A stretch of DNA of 64,000 bases from Flavobacterium tegetincola DSM 22377 (GCF_000425485.1 NZ_KE384383.1:16247-80246); one strand, 5' to 3'; counted from the first letter of the stretch, positions 50,780 through 59,820 are shown. The notes: a model not told the origin generated them from the letters alone. Numbers and translations are program-made.

Positions 50780-50968
50780 GGGTTTATTCCAACTTGCCTA
50801 GGGTTTTTGGTAACTTTCCTAGGGTCTTTGTCAACTTAGGTGGGGTTTTTAGTAAACTGCTTAGGGTTTTTGTCTACTCTGCAAGGGTTTTTTCCAATTT
50901 GCTTAGGGTTTTGGGTTACCCCGGTAGGGTTTTTTGCATTTTTGGTAGGGTTTTATTCTTTTTGACAT
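50780..50968. repeat. Phased 21-bp degenerate tandem array (nine units)
   Basis: GGGTTTTT or a close variant starts at 50780, 50801, 50822, 50843, 50864, 50885, 50906, 50927 and 50948: exactly 21 bp apart each time. The unit consensus is GGGTTTTT at positions 1-8, loosely AACTT near 12-16 and usually TA at 20-21. The rest of each unit varies. Because 21 bp is about two helical turns, the T tracts face the same side, which predicts curved DNA. It fills the centre of the 363-bp gap between mazG and the Fnr-type regulator. The reading frame through it has no ATG. Confidence 0.85.
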
Positions 50969-51020
50969 TACCGTAGCAATGACTTTATAAGATTATTGGA
51001 TCAAGCCAACCTAAAACACC

Positions 51021-51701
51021 TTACTCCACAATTCTTTTCAACTTTACCTTATCCAAAATGGTAATTTTTTTTCCTTGAAGTTCTATCAATCCCAGTTTTT
51101 TAAATTCAGAAAGTAACCGAATACAACTTTCAGTAGCCGTACCAATGATGCTTGCAATTTCCTCTCGAGACAATTGCAATCGCAATGAATTATCTTCCAG
51201 AAGTCCAAATTTTTCTTCTAAATACAATAAGGTTTGAGCCAGTCGTTCTTTTACATTTTTCTGTGCCAAACTGACCATCATATCATCGGCATCTTTTAAA
51301 TCCCCACAAACAGATTTCATCAAACTCATCGAAAAAGCATTGTTTTGGTTGAAGAAACCAATAATTTCACTCTTCGGAATAAAACACACTTCCATGTCCT
51401 CAACAGCTATTGCGCTAAGATTTGTAGGTTCATCACTTATTAAGGAGCGTTGGCCTAAAAGTTCGCCTTTTTGAGTCAGTTTAACAATTTGGTCCTTGCC
51501 GTTTGCACTTAATTTAGTCATTTTGCATACGCCAGCTTTAATACAAAAAACACCATTTACATTCTCGCCTTCCATGAAAATAGCTTCTCCTTTCTTAATG
51601 GTAGATGCTGTTTTACAGTTGGACATGGTAATTAGTTCGTCTTTCGTCAAGGTCTTTAAAGCACTGAATTCTCTTACTATACATTGCTCACATTTACCCA
51701 T
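51021..51701 (-). CDS. Crp/Fnr-type transcriptional regulator with N-terminal Cys motif
   Basis: A 226-residue regulator from the ATG at 51701, beginning MGKCEQCIVREF. It has a cyclic-nucleotide-like sensor domain (about 30-130, with KGEAIFMEGENVNGVFCIKAGVCKM), a dimer helix and a C-terminal helix-turn-helix, LSREEIASIIGTATESCIRLLSEFKKLGLIEL (about 178-210). C4 and C7, with further Cys at about 28, 52, 57, 86 and 130, make an oxygen-sensing iron-sulfur cluster plausible, as in FNR. It is divergent from ccoI over a palindrome at 51736-51757. A longer in-frame start at 51746 would cover that palindrome. Confidence 0.87.
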   Translation of the reverse strand: MGKCEQCIVREFSALKTLTKDELITMSNCKTASTIKKGEAIFMEGENVNGVFCIKAGVCKMTKLSANGKDQIVKLTQKGELLGQRSLISDEPTNLSAIAVEDMEVCFIPKSEIIGFFNQNNAFSMSLMKSVCGDLKDADDMMVSLAQKNVKERLAQTLLYLEEKFGLLEDNSLRLQLSREEIASIIGTATESCIRLLSEFKKLGLIELQGKKITILDKVKLKRIVE

Positions 51702-51735
51702 AATACATTGTTTAGTGATTGACAAAATTACACTT

Positions 51736-51757
51736 TTATATGACAATTATCATATAA
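51736..51757. promoter_or_regulatory. Candidate Fnr operator at the fnr-ccoI intergenic region
   Basis: TTATATGA and TCATATAA are perfect 8-bp arms separated by CAATTA. The inner core is TATGA-N6-TCATA, like an FNR/CRP site. Its centre (51746.5) is 36.5 bp before the last G of a -7-like GAAATTTG (51776-51783) on the ccoI side, placing it at about -40.5, the class II activator position. Confidence 0.75.
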
Positions 51758-51805
51758 TGCCGTAACAACTTGTGCGAAATTTGCAAAAGGTAAAAGAGTA
51801 AAGAT

Positions 51806-54190
51806 ATGGACACTTCCCAAAGTTGTTTCCATTGTGGATTAGAGATTAAAAAGTCGGATCTAATTGTTTTTGATAGTAAAAACTTCTGTTGTAAAGGGTG
51901 TCAAACCGTTTACGAAATTTTTAGTACCAACGATTTAGGCTGCTATTATGATTTCGAAAATTCCCCAGGAGCAACCCCATTAGACATTGCGGGCAAATAT
52001 GATTTTTTAGACAACGAAAAGATTCTCGAGAAACTGCTGGAATTTCACGAAGACAATATTGCGGTAGTTTCATTAACTATTCCGCATATTCACTGCAGTT
52101 CATGCATTTGGATTTTGGAGAATCTGCAACGATTGGAATCGGGTATCAGCACTTCGATGGTCAATTTTAATGAAAAAACGGTTCGAATTACATACAATTC
52201 TGATGCGGTTGAATTAAAGAAAATTGTCAATTTATTGAGTGCAATTGGTTACGAACCTTACATAAGTTTGGAAAATTATGAAACTGGAGTCAAAACCGAG
52301 GATAGAAGTTTAACCTATAAATTGGGTGTTGCTTTTTTCTGTTTTGGCAATATCATGTTGCTGTCTTTTCCCGAATATTTTGAGGCAAATGAATTTTGGA
52401 TTGACCAATATAAAGGTTTCTTTCGATGGTTGATTTTTGCTTTGGCACTGCCTACTTTCTTTTATTCGGCAAGCGGTTATTATATTTCTGCTTACAAAAG
52501 CATCCGATCCGGCATGCTGAATATCGATATTCCAATAGCTTTAGGAATTATAGTCATGTTTGTCCGAAGTACCGTGGATATTATCATGGGACACGGTCAA
52601 GGCTTTTTTGATAGTTTATCAGGTTTAATCTTTTTTATGCTTTTGGGCAAAATGTTTCAAATCAAGACCTATAATTTCTTGAGTTTTGAACGTGATTTTA
52701 AATCGTATTTTCCAATTGCAGTAACCAAATTAGCAGACGGAATAGAAGAAAGTGTACCTATATATGACATTGTAAAAGGCGATCGCTTATTGATTCGAAA
52801 CCAAGAGTTAATTCCTGTTGACGGTATTTTGCTTTCTTCAGAAGCCACTTTAGACTACAGTTTTGTAACCGGCGAAGCCAATGCGATTGTCAAGAATTCT
52901 GGTGACAAAGTATTTGCCGGAGGAAAACAAATTGGACAATTGATTGAAATGCAGGTTCTTGAAAGTGTTTCGCAGAGCTATTTGACGCAGTTGTGGAGTA
53001 ATGATGTGTTCCAGAAGAAAGTCAACCAACATTTTAAAACCATAACCGATCAAATCAGTCATTATTTCACACCCATTTTATTATTGATTGCGTTTGCTGG
53101 ATTTGGCTATTGGATTTTCTTTGATGTCAATACGGCTTTTAATGTTTTTACAGCGGTTTTAATTGTAGCGTGCCCATGTGCTTTGGCTTTAACGGCGCCT
53201 TTTACCTTCGGAAACATTTTACGTATACTGGGAAAGAAGAAAATCTACTTGAAAAATGCGTTGGTAATCGAGCAATTGGCAAAAGTCGACACGCTGGTTT
53301 TTGACAAGACAGGAACCATAACTACTACTGAAAAATCAACCGTCCATTACCACGGAATCCCGCTTTCAGAAACGCAAGAGTGCTTGGTTAAAAATAGTTT
53401 GCGAGCGTCCAACCACCCGTTGAGCCGCATGCTGTATGCTGAAATGCCTGACGTTGATTTTCTGAAGATGGATTCTTTTGAAGAATTTGTTGGAAAAGGA
53501 ATCGAAGCGCATTTTGAAGGAAACAAAATCACTTTAGGTTCGCCTAGTTTTGTACACGCAAATCAACCGCAGGTTCTTGCTGAAACAAGTATTCATATTG
53601 CTATTAACGGTTTGTATTTGGGAAAATTTGTCTTCAAAAATGCATATCGAGAAGGTTTGTCCCAACTGTTTAAATCGCTTTCGCAAAAATATGAACTGCA
53701 CATTTTATCGGGAGACAATGACGGAGAACGTGCTTTCTTGGAAGAATTCTTGCCAGTTGACACCAATTTAGTTTTTAATCAAAAGCCCGAACAGAAGTTA
53801 AGTTATATTAATGATTTGCAGGAAAAAGGCAAAAATGTGATGATGGTGGGAGACGGACTTAACGATGCTGGCGCTTTGGCCCAAAGTAATGTAGGAATTT
53901 CAATTTCAGAAAATGTAAATGTTTTTTCGCCAGCGTGTGATGCTATTTTAGATGCTTCGGAATTTCAGAATATTAGCAGTTTTTTACAGCTTTCAAAGAA
54001 AGCCATACGTACGATTAAAATGAGCTTTACCTTATCGCTACTTTACAATATAGTGGGTTTGGGCTTTGCCATAACAGGAAATTTATTGCCCTTGGTTGCA
54101 GCCATAATTATGCCGTTGAGTACGGTAACGATTGTTAGTTTTGTAACCATAATGAGCACTATTTATGCTAAAAAACTTCATTTAAAATAA
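51806..54190 (+). CDS. ccoI: CcoI/FixI-type copper-transporting P1B ATPase
   Basis: Exports copper for assembly of the cbb3 oxidase copper-B site. The 794-residue protein begins with a Cys-rich metal-binding segment (CFHCGLEIKKSD and NFCCKGCQTVYEIF, about 6-45). An HMA domain with CSSC (about 98-101) follows, then eight membrane segments with ACPCAL near 455, the phosphorylation site DKTGT near 501, and the hinge GDGLNDAGALAQ near 685. Its position beside the cco genes and the N-terminal module mark it as CcoI rather than a general copper exporter CopA. The stop is 73 bp before ccoS. Confidence 0.94.
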   Translation: MDTSQSCFHCGLEIKKSDLIVFDSKNFCCKGCQTVYEIFSTNDLGCYYDFENSPGATPLDIAGKYDFLDNEKILEKLLEFHEDNIAVVSLTIPHIHCSSCIWILENLQRLESGISTSMVNFNEKTVRITYNSDAVELKKIVNLLSAIGYEPYISLENYETGVKTEDRSLTYKLGVAFFCFGNIMLLSFPEYFEANEFWIDQYKGFFRWLIFALALPTFFYSASGYYISAYKSIRSGMLNIDIPIALGIIVMFVRSTVDIIMGHGQGFFDSLSGLIFFMLLGKMFQIKTYNFLSFERDFKSYFPIAVTKLADGIEESVPIYDIVKGDRLLIRNQELIPVDGILLSSEATLDYSFVTGEANAIVKNSGDKVFAGGKQIGQLIEMQVLESVSQSYLTQLWSNDVFQKKVNQHFKTITDQISHYFTPILLLIAFAGFGYWIFFDVNTAFNVFTAVLIVACPCALALTAPFTFGNILRILGKKKIYLKNALVIEQLAKVDTLVFDKTGTITTTEKSTVHYHGIPLSETQECLVKNSLRASNHPLSRMLYAEMPDVDFLKMDSFEEFVGKGIEAHFEGNKITLGSPSFVHANQPQVLAETSIHIAINGLYLGKFVFKNAYREGLSQLFKSLSQKYELHILSGDNDGERAFLEEFLPVDTNLVFNQKPEQKLSYINDLQEKGKNVMMVGDGLNDAGALAQSNVGISISENVNVFSPACDAILDASEFQNISSFLQLSKKAIRTIKMSFTLSLLYNIVGLGFAITGNLLPLVAAIIMPLSTVTIVSFVTIMSTIYAKKLHLK

Positions 54191-54197
54191 AAGCCGT

Positions 54198-54215
54198 TTA
54201 TGATATTTATCATAA
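54198..54215. promoter_or_regulatory. Candidate Fnr operator for the cco operon
   Basis: TTATGATATTTATCATAA is a perfect 18-bp palindrome containing TATGA-N6-TCATA, the same core as at 51736-51757. Its centre (54206.5) is again exactly 36.5 bp before the last base of the -7 box at 54236-54243, so it sits near -40.5 of the predicted start. Confidence 0.8.
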
Positions 54216-54235
54216 AATATAGTTAACGAACGGCG

Positions 54236-54243
54236 TAATTTTG
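54236..54243 (+). promoter_or_regulatory. -7 box of the ccoS-ccoNOQP operon
   Basis: TAATTTTG matches TAnnTTTG, 20 bp before the ccoS ATG. There is no TTG at -33, as expected of a promoter that needs an activator. Confidence 0.6.
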
Positions 54244-54262
54244 TCCAACACAAATTAGAGGT

Positions 54263-54451
54263 ATGAGTGTCATTTATTTATTAATTTCCGTAAGTATAGT
54301 AGTTGCTATTTTCTTTTTCATTGCTTTTATCATGGCAGTGCGAAAAGGACAATACGACGACGATTATACGCCTTCCGTCAGAATGCTTTTTGACGATGAA
54401 TTAAAAACAAAACCAAAACAAATTAAAACAACCCCTGAAAAACAAGTGTAA
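54263..54451 (+). CDS. ccoS: cbb3 oxidase maturation protein CcoS
   Basis: Encodes 62 residues: one membrane segment (about 4-28), then the family signature RKGQYDDDYTPSVRMLFDDE, which closely follows the known CcoS pattern of G-Q-Y/F-D-D. It is thought to help insert the heme and copper cofactors of the cbb3 oxidase. It ends 1 bp before the ccoNO start, so it is translated with it. Confidence 0.93.
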   Translation: MSVIYLLISVSIVVAIFFFIAFIMAVRKGQYDDDYTPSVRMLFDDELKTKPKQIKTTPEKQV

Positions 54452-54452
54452 T

Positions 54453-56642
54453 ATGGAGATGCAACAATTTTATTACGACAACAAAATTGTAAAGAAGTTC
54501 ATTTATGCTACCATCCTTTTTGGAGTAGTAGGAATGTCCGTAGGGCTACTTTTAGCCATCATGTTTTTATTCCCTAACCTAACTGACGGTATTTCGTGGT
54601 TGAGTTTTGGACGATTAAGACCTTTACACACCAATGCAGTTATTTTTGCATTTGTAGGAAACGCATTCTTTGCCGGAATGTATTATTCAATGCAACGTCT
54701 TCTAAAAGCCAGAATGTACAGCGATGTTTTAAGTAATCTTCACTTTTGGGGATGGCAGTTGATAATCGTTGCTGCAGCAATTACGCTTCCTCTGGGATAC
54801 ACGTCTTCAAAAGAATATGCCGAACTGGAGTGGCCAATAGATATTGCTATTGCATTCATCTGGGTCGTTATGGGAATCAATATGATTGGTACCATGATTA
54901 AAAGGAGAGAGCGCCACTTATATGTAGCCATTTGGTTTTACTTGGCAACTTTTGTAACGGTTGCGGTATTGCATATTTTCAATAGTTTGTCACTTCCAGT
55001 TAGTTTCTTGAAAAGTTATTCGGTTTACGCAGGAGTGCAAGACGCCTTGGTACAATGGTGGTACGGTCATAATGCGGTTGCCTTTTTTCTAACTACACCT
55101 TTCTTAGGATTGATGTATTACTATGTTCCGAAAGCGGCAAATCGTCCGGTATATTCTTACAGGTTGTCTATTATTCACTTCTGGTCGTTAATTTTTATTT
55201 ACATCTGGGCTGGACCGCACCACTTGTTATATTCTGCTTTGCCAGATTGGGCTCAGAATCTAGGAGTTGTTTTTTCCATCATGTTATTGGCGCCATCTTG
55301 GGGTGGTATGATCAACGGATTGTTGACTTTGAGAGGAGTTTGGGATAAAGTTAGAGAAGAGCCCGTGCTAAAATTCTTCGTCGTGGCGATTACAGGATAC
55401 GGTATGGCTACTTTTGAAGGTCCAATGTTATCCTTGAAAAATGTAAATGCTATTGCTCACTTTACAGATTGGATTATAGCGCACGTCCACGTTGGTGCCT
55501 TGGCTTGGAACGGATTCATGGCGTTTGGTATGATTTATTGGTTGGTTCCAAGAATGACCAAAGGAAAATTATTCTCTACAAAATTAGCCAACTTACACTT
55601 TTGGTTGGGTACTTTAGGAATCATTTTATATGCTTTACCTATGTATGTTGCTGGATTTTTACAAGCATCAATGTGGAAACAATTCAATCCTGACGGAACA
55701 TTAATGTACGGTAACTTTCTAGAAACTGTAACTCAAATTATTCCAATGTATTGGATGAGAATGTTTGGTGGTGTACTGTACATCTCAGGAATGTTGATCC
55801 TAGTGTACAATATTTATAGAACATTACGTGCAAACGATGCTATTGAAGATGACTTTGCAGAAGCACCGGCTTTAGCGCCAATTTCAAAAGGAAGATTACA
55901 AGGAGAGAAATTCCACCCATGGCTGGAACGAAGACCAATTCAGTTGACAATTTTAGCGACAATCGCTATTTTAATTGGAGGAATTATTCAGATTGTACCT
56001 ACCATTATGGTCAAATCAAACATTCCAACTATTGCAGCGGTAAAACCATATACACCATTAGAATTACAAGGACGCGATATTTATATTCGTGAAGGTTGTG
56101 TAGGATGTCACTCCCAACAAATTAGACCTTTTAGAAGTGAAGTAGAACGTTACGGACCACAATCTAAAGCTGGAGAATATGTATACGATCACCCATTCCT
56201 TTGGGGTTCAAAACGTACAGGTCCAGATTTAATGAGGGTGGGTCAAAAGTACAATGACAATTGGCATTTTAACCACATGTGGGATCCACAAAGTATATCG
56301 GCGGGTTCAATCATGCCAGGATACAAATGGTTGTTTGACAATGAAGCTTTGGATAATTCTGATATTGAAACCAAACTAAAAGTGATGCAGACGTTAGGTG
56401 TTCCTTACACCGATGCTCAAGTGGCTAGTGCTCGAAAAGACATGGCGAAACAAGCACAAGGAATTGAGGACAATTTACATGGAGATCCTGACTTTGTAAA
56501 AAGTTATGAGAACAGTAAAAAAATTGCCGCAGCTAATGGAGAAGAGTTTGTACCGATGAGTCAACGTGAAATTGTAGCACTAATTTCTTACTTGCAACGC
56601 TTAGGTACGGACATTAAAGTAAAAGATAACGCAAAAAAATAA
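54453..56642 (+). CDS. ccoNO: Fused cbb3 cytochrome c oxidase subunits I and II (CcoNO)
   Basis: The catalytic core of the cbb3 oxidase, 729 residues. The N-terminal CcoN part (about 1-480) has twelve-segment topology with heme and CuB ligands in WWYGHNAVAFF near 206, GPHHLLYSALPDW near 255, and HFTDWIIAHVHVG near 340. After a linker, the CcoO part has one anchor (about 505-525) and a c-type heme site EGCVGCHSQQIRPF near 549, with the axial Met in GSIMPGYKWL. In proteobacteria these are two genes; the fusion is the Bacteroidota arrangement. ccoQ follows after 4 bp. Confidence 0.95.
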   Translation: MEMQQFYYDNKIVKKFIYATILFGVVGMSVGLLLAIMFLFPNLTDGISWLSFGRLRPLHTNAVIFAFVGNAFFAGMYYSMQRLLKARMYSDVLSNLHFWGWQLIIVAAAITLPLGYTSSKEYAELEWPIDIAIAFIWVVMGINMIGTMIKRRERHLYVAIWFYLATFVTVAVLHIFNSLSLPVSFLKSYSVYAGVQDALVQWWYGHNAVAFFLTTPFLGLMYYYVPKAANRPVYSYRLSIIHFWSLIFIYIWAGPHHLLYSALPDWAQNLGVVFSIMLLAPSWGGMINGLLTLRGVWDKVREEPVLKFFVVAITGYGMATFEGPMLSLKNVNAIAHFTDWIIAHVHVGALAWNGFMAFGMIYWLVPRMTKGKLFSTKLANLHFWLGTLGIILYALPMYVAGFLQASMWKQFNPDGTLMYGNFLETVTQIIPMYWMRMFGGVLYISGMLILVYNIYRTLRANDAIEDDFAEAPALAPISKGRLQGEKFHPWLERRPIQLTILATIAILIGGIIQIVPTIMVKSNIPTIAAVKPYTPLELQGRDIYIREGCVGCHSQQIRPFRSEVERYGPQSKAGEYVYDHPFLWGSKRTGPDLMRVGQKYNDNWHFNHMWDPQSISAGSIMPGYKWLFDNEALDNSDIETKLKVMQTLGVPYTDAQVASARKDMAKQAQGIEDNLHGDPDFVKSYENSKKIAAANGEEFVPMSQREIVALISYLQRLGTDIKVKDNAKK

Positions 56643-56646
56643 AGCT

Positions 56647-56814
56647 ATGTTTGAAGCAATAAAACACAATATGGAGACCATTGCTGGGGTAGAAATCTAC
56701 CCCATCCTCTCCCTACTTATTTTCTTTATCTTCTTTGTAGGATTAGGAATCTGGGTTTACGGTTACAAAAAAGAAGCAATTGACGACATGAGTCAGATTC
56801 CATTAAAAGATTAA
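56647..56814 (+). CDS. ccoQ: cbb3 oxidase subunit CcoQ-like
   Basis: A 55-residue peptide: MFEAIKHNMETIAGVEIYPI followed by one hydrophobic segment (about 19-40) and the tail KKEAIDDMSQIPLKD. Size, topology and position between ccoNO and ccoP are those of CcoQ/FixQ, which stabilises the CcoP association. It is too short to be caught by a 60-residue cutoff. It starts 4 bp after ccoNO and ends 22 bp before ccoP. Confidence 0.88.
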   Translation: MFEAIKHNMETIAGVEIYPILSLLIFFIFFVGLGIWVYGYKKEAIDDMSQIPLKD

Positions 56815-56836
56815 TTAAATTTTAAAACACAGAACC

Positions 56837-57790
56837 ATGAAAAAACGTATTCCAGCTTATGTAAGAGTTCCCGTGCTGTTTTTTATAGTTGCCTTAGGAA
56901 TGGAATTCATCATAGATTCAGGCAGCAAACCTGCTTTTATTGAATATCCAATGGTAGCCCTTTTTCTAGCTTTCTTTTTGTTCATCTTGATCGCTATAGA
57001 AATTACAGTAAGCGCTGTTGATAATGTTACGTATCAGTTGCTAACTCCCGAAGAAAGGGAATTAGAAGCGATAAACGAAGAGAAAAGTATTTCAGAAAGC
57101 GCTTGGTATAAAAAAATGATGCAAAGCTTAACCCGTTCTAAGCCTATGGCTATGGAAGGTGCGCTACTTTTGGACCACGATTATGACGGTATAAAAGAAC
57201 TTGACAATGACTTGCCGCCTTGGTGGAAATATCTTTTCATCTTCTCTGTAATATGGGGTGTAGCTTATTTTATTCACTTTGAAATGCTTGGCGGAGACGA
57301 TCAGGAAACGGAATTGAAGAAGGAAATTGCCGAAGCTCAAATTGCATTAGAAGAGTATAAGAAAACGGCACCTGATTTAATGAATGCCGATAATGTGACT
57401 TTATTGACGGATGCAGGCGACTTGTCCAAAGGAAAAGCGCTTTTTGAAACGAATTGTGTGGCGTGCCACAGAGCTGACGGTGGTGGTCAAATTGGTCCAA
57501 ACCTGACAGATAACCTTTGGATTTTAGGTGGTGGAATTAAAAATGTATTTCACACTATTTCAGAAGGAGGACGTGATGGAAAAGGAATGGTGTCTTGGAA
57601 AGCCATTTTAAAACCTACCGAAATGCAGCAACTTGCCAGCTACGTATTGTCCTTGCAAGGAACTAATCCAGCGGATGCAAAAGCAGGTGAAGGTGAAGTT
57701 TGGGTAGACGAAAACGCTCCAGCAGGCGAAGTGCCAGCTACAGAAGCAGCAAAAACTGAAGAAACAACTCCTGAAGTTGTGACTAACTAA
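56837..57790 (+). CDS. ccoP: cbb3 oxidase c-type cytochrome subunit CcoP
   Basis: A 317-residue subunit with three hydrophobic segments: two near the N-terminus (about 11-26 and 38-60) and a third, WWKYLFIFSVIWGVAYFIHF, near 131-150 preceded by the CcoP signature DGIKELDNDLPPWW. One heme c site, FETNCVACHRADGGGQIGPNL, lies near 208. Proteobacterial CcoP carries two hemes; here only one CxxCH is present. The Ala/Glu-rich tail (EVPATEAAKTEETTPEVVTN) is low-complexity. It precedes ccoG by 12 bp. Confidence 0.92.
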   Translation: MKKRIPAYVRVPVLFFIVALGMEFIIDSGSKPAFIEYPMVALFLAFFLFILIAIEITVSAVDNVTYQLLTPEERELEAINEEKSISESAWYKKMMQSLTRSKPMAMEGALLLDHDYDGIKELDNDLPPWWKYLFIFSVIWGVAYFIHFEMLGGDDQETELKKEIAEAQIALEEYKKTAPDLMNADNVTLLTDAGDLSKGKALFETNCVACHRADGGGQIGPNLTDNLWILGGGIKNVFHTISEGGRDGKGMVSWKAILKPTEMQQLASYVLSLQGTNPADAKAGEGEVWVDENAPAGEVPATEAAKTEETTPEVVTN

Positions 57791-57802
57791 AAAAATAGTA
57801 CC

Positions 57803-59224
57803 ATGTCTGAGCCTTATGATGATGAGTCTTTTAGAGATACGATAGGAACGCTAGATAAGGATGGTAATAGGAAATTTATTTTTCCTAAAAAACCACACGG
57901 AAGATTTTATAGCTACCGAAAATATGTAAGTTATTTATTACTTGCCATCTTAATTGCAAATCCGTTTATCAAGGTAAACGGAAATCAATTTATGATGTTT
58001 AATGTTCTGGAAAGAAGATTTAACATCTTTGGATTCCCTTTTTGGCCACAAGATTTTTACTTGTTTGTTATTATAATGCTCATCGGGGTGGCTTTTCTGC
58101 TCTTGTTTACCGTTGTATTTGGACGAATATTCTGCGGATGGATCTGTCCGCAAACCATCTTCTTAGAATTGGTTTTCCGTAGAATCGAATATTGGATTGA
58201 TGGTGATCGAGGTGCTCAAATTCGTTTAAATAAACAAAAGTGGGATGCCGAGAAAATTAGAAAACGGGTAACCAAATGGGTTATATTTTTTATGATTTCC
58301 TTTTTGATTGCCAACGTGTTTCTCGCCTATTTAATAAGCAGCGACAAGCTGTTCCAAATGGTTGAAGACGGACCAGCCTTGCATTTAAGCAACTTTATTT
58401 CATTGCTGATATTTACCGGAGTGTTTTACTTTGTCTTTGTTTGGTTTAGAGAGCAAGTGTGCATCATTGCTTGTCCTTATGGAAGGTTGCAAGGTGTTTT
58501 GTTAGACAATAAATCCATTAATGTAGCGTACGATTTTGTACGTGGAGAGAAAGAAGAAGGTCGCGCTAAATTCAAGAAAAATGAAGATCGCGCCACAACA
58601 GGAAAGGGAGATTGTATAGATTGCAACCAGTGTGTTAACGTCTGTCCAATGGGAATTGACATCCGTAACGGGACGCAATTAGAGTGCACCAATTGTACCG
58701 CTTGTATTGACGAATGTGATACCATAATGGAAAGTGTCAACTTGCCAAAAGGATTGATTCGTTATGCTACAGAAGATGAAATTGTAAAGAAAGAGCCGTT
58801 TAAATTTACTGCTCGAATGAAAGGTTATACAGCCGTTTTGGTTATATTAATCGGAATGTTGATCGGGATGTTGTTCCTAAGAAATGATGTGGAAGCAACT
58901 ATATTACGTCTTCCGGGTCAATTATTTGAACACAAAGGGGATAAAATCAGTAATGTGTATACCTACAAAGTAATCAATAAGACCATTAAAGATTTCAATG
59001 AAGTCAACTTCAAAATTATGAATCCAAAAGGAACCATAAGAAATGTAGGTGGATCAAATGTGATGATTTCTAGAGAGGGAACTTCACAAGGAACTTTGTT
59101 TATTGAGATTGATCAAGCGTTACTGGACGGCGATAAGACAAAAGTTACCATCGGAGTTTACAATGGCAATGAGTTATTGGAAACAGCAACAACTAACTTT
59201 TTAGGTCCACGGACATTTAATTAA
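57803..59224 (+). CDS. ccoG: Cytochrome c oxidase accessory protein CcoG
   Basis: A 473-residue membrane ferredoxin-like protein thought to reduce copper for cbb3 assembly. It has about five membrane segments and a polyferredoxin core: FCGWICPQTIFLE near 112, EQVCIIACPYGRLQG near 218, and the double cluster motif CIDCNQCVNVCPMGIDIRNGTQLECTNCTACIDECD near 272-307. The C-terminal part (about 370-473) is an immunoglobulin-like extracytoplasmic domain. It belongs to the cco operon. The 130-bp gap to fixH shows no terminator. Confidence 0.94.
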   Translation: MSEPYDDESFRDTIGTLDKDGNRKFIFPKKPHGRFYSYRKYVSYLLLAILIANPFIKVNGNQFMMFNVLERRFNIFGFPFWPQDFYLFVIIMLIGVAFLLLFTVVFGRIFCGWICPQTIFLELVFRRIEYWIDGDRGAQIRLNKQKWDAEKIRKRVTKWVIFFMISFLIANVFLAYLISSDKLFQMVEDGPALHLSNFISLLIFTGVFYFVFVWFREQVCIIACPYGRLQGVLLDNKSINVAYDFVRGEKEEGRAKFKKNEDRATTGKGDCIDCNQCVNVCPMGIDIRNGTQLECTNCTACIDECDTIMESVNLPKGLIRYATEDEIVKKEPFKFTARMKGYTAVLVILIGMLIGMLFLRNDVEATILRLPGQLFEHKGDKISNVYTYKVINKTIKDFNEVNFKIMNPKGTIRNVGGSNVMISREGTSQGTLFIEIDQALLDGDKTKVTIGVYNGNELLETATTNFLGPRTFN

Positions 59225-59354
59225 AAATAGTAAACGCTCTAAAAGAGTGATTTAATAGAAAGTTCACAAAATAATTTATTGCAATGCAACCAGAACGAGT
59301 TGGTGTTCAAATCAATTTAGTGCGGTAAATTCCAATAAATAAAAACGAGTACAC

Positions 59355-59810
59355 ATGAAATTCAAGATAGGCTGGGGAACATCAATCGTTATTGCAATCG
59401 CATTTTTTATGTCCTTTATTCTGTACTTTGTAATTAAAGTACAATCGGATTCAAAATACGACAATGATTTAGTGGTAGAGGAATATTACAAGAAAGACGC
59501 GCTTTACGGTGAAGATTACATCAAAATGCAAAATGCAGCTGATTTAGTCGAAAAACCAAAAGTGATCCAGAAGAACGATTCAATTGAAATTGTATTTCCA
59601 GCATCAATGAATAGAAATGAAATCAAAGGAACAGTGTCCTTTTATCGACCGTCTAACAAGAAATTGGACTTCCAAGTGCCAATTTCATTGTCAAAACCAT
59701 CTTTACTCATACCTAAAACTAATTTGGTAGGCGGTCGTTGGGACATTATTATGGATTGGGATTATCAATCTAAAACGTATAAACTCAAAGAAACGGTTTA
59801 TATTAACTAA
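59355..59810 (+). CDS. FixH family protein (CcoH-like)
   Basis: Encodes 151 residues with one N-terminal membrane anchor (about 8-28) and a beta-rich extracytoplasmic domain (GTVSFYRPSNKKLDFQVPISLS to RWDIIMDWDYQSKTYKLKE). This is the FixH/CcoH layout, required for maturation of cbb3 oxidase in other bacteria. The position after ccoG matches the ccoGHIS order of proteobacteria, here split from ccoI and ccoS. It is followed after 10 bp by the TauE/SafE-like gene. Confidence 0.9.
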   Translation: MKFKIGWGTSIVIAIAFFMSFILYFVIKVQSDSKYDNDLVVEEYYKKDALYGEDYIKMQNAADLVEKPKVIQKNDSIEIVFPASMNRNEIKGTVSFYRPSNKKLDFQVPISLSKPSLLIPKTNLVGGRWDIIMDWDYQSKTYKLKETVYIN

Positions 59811-59820
59811 CTAAAGAAAA

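Noticed and set aside
50794..50976. A 60-residue open frame with a perfect heptad pattern (R-V-F every seven residues).
   Set aside because: It begins with TTG, has no ribosome-binding context, and the heptad is simply the 21-bp DNA period read in frame. No protein is likely.
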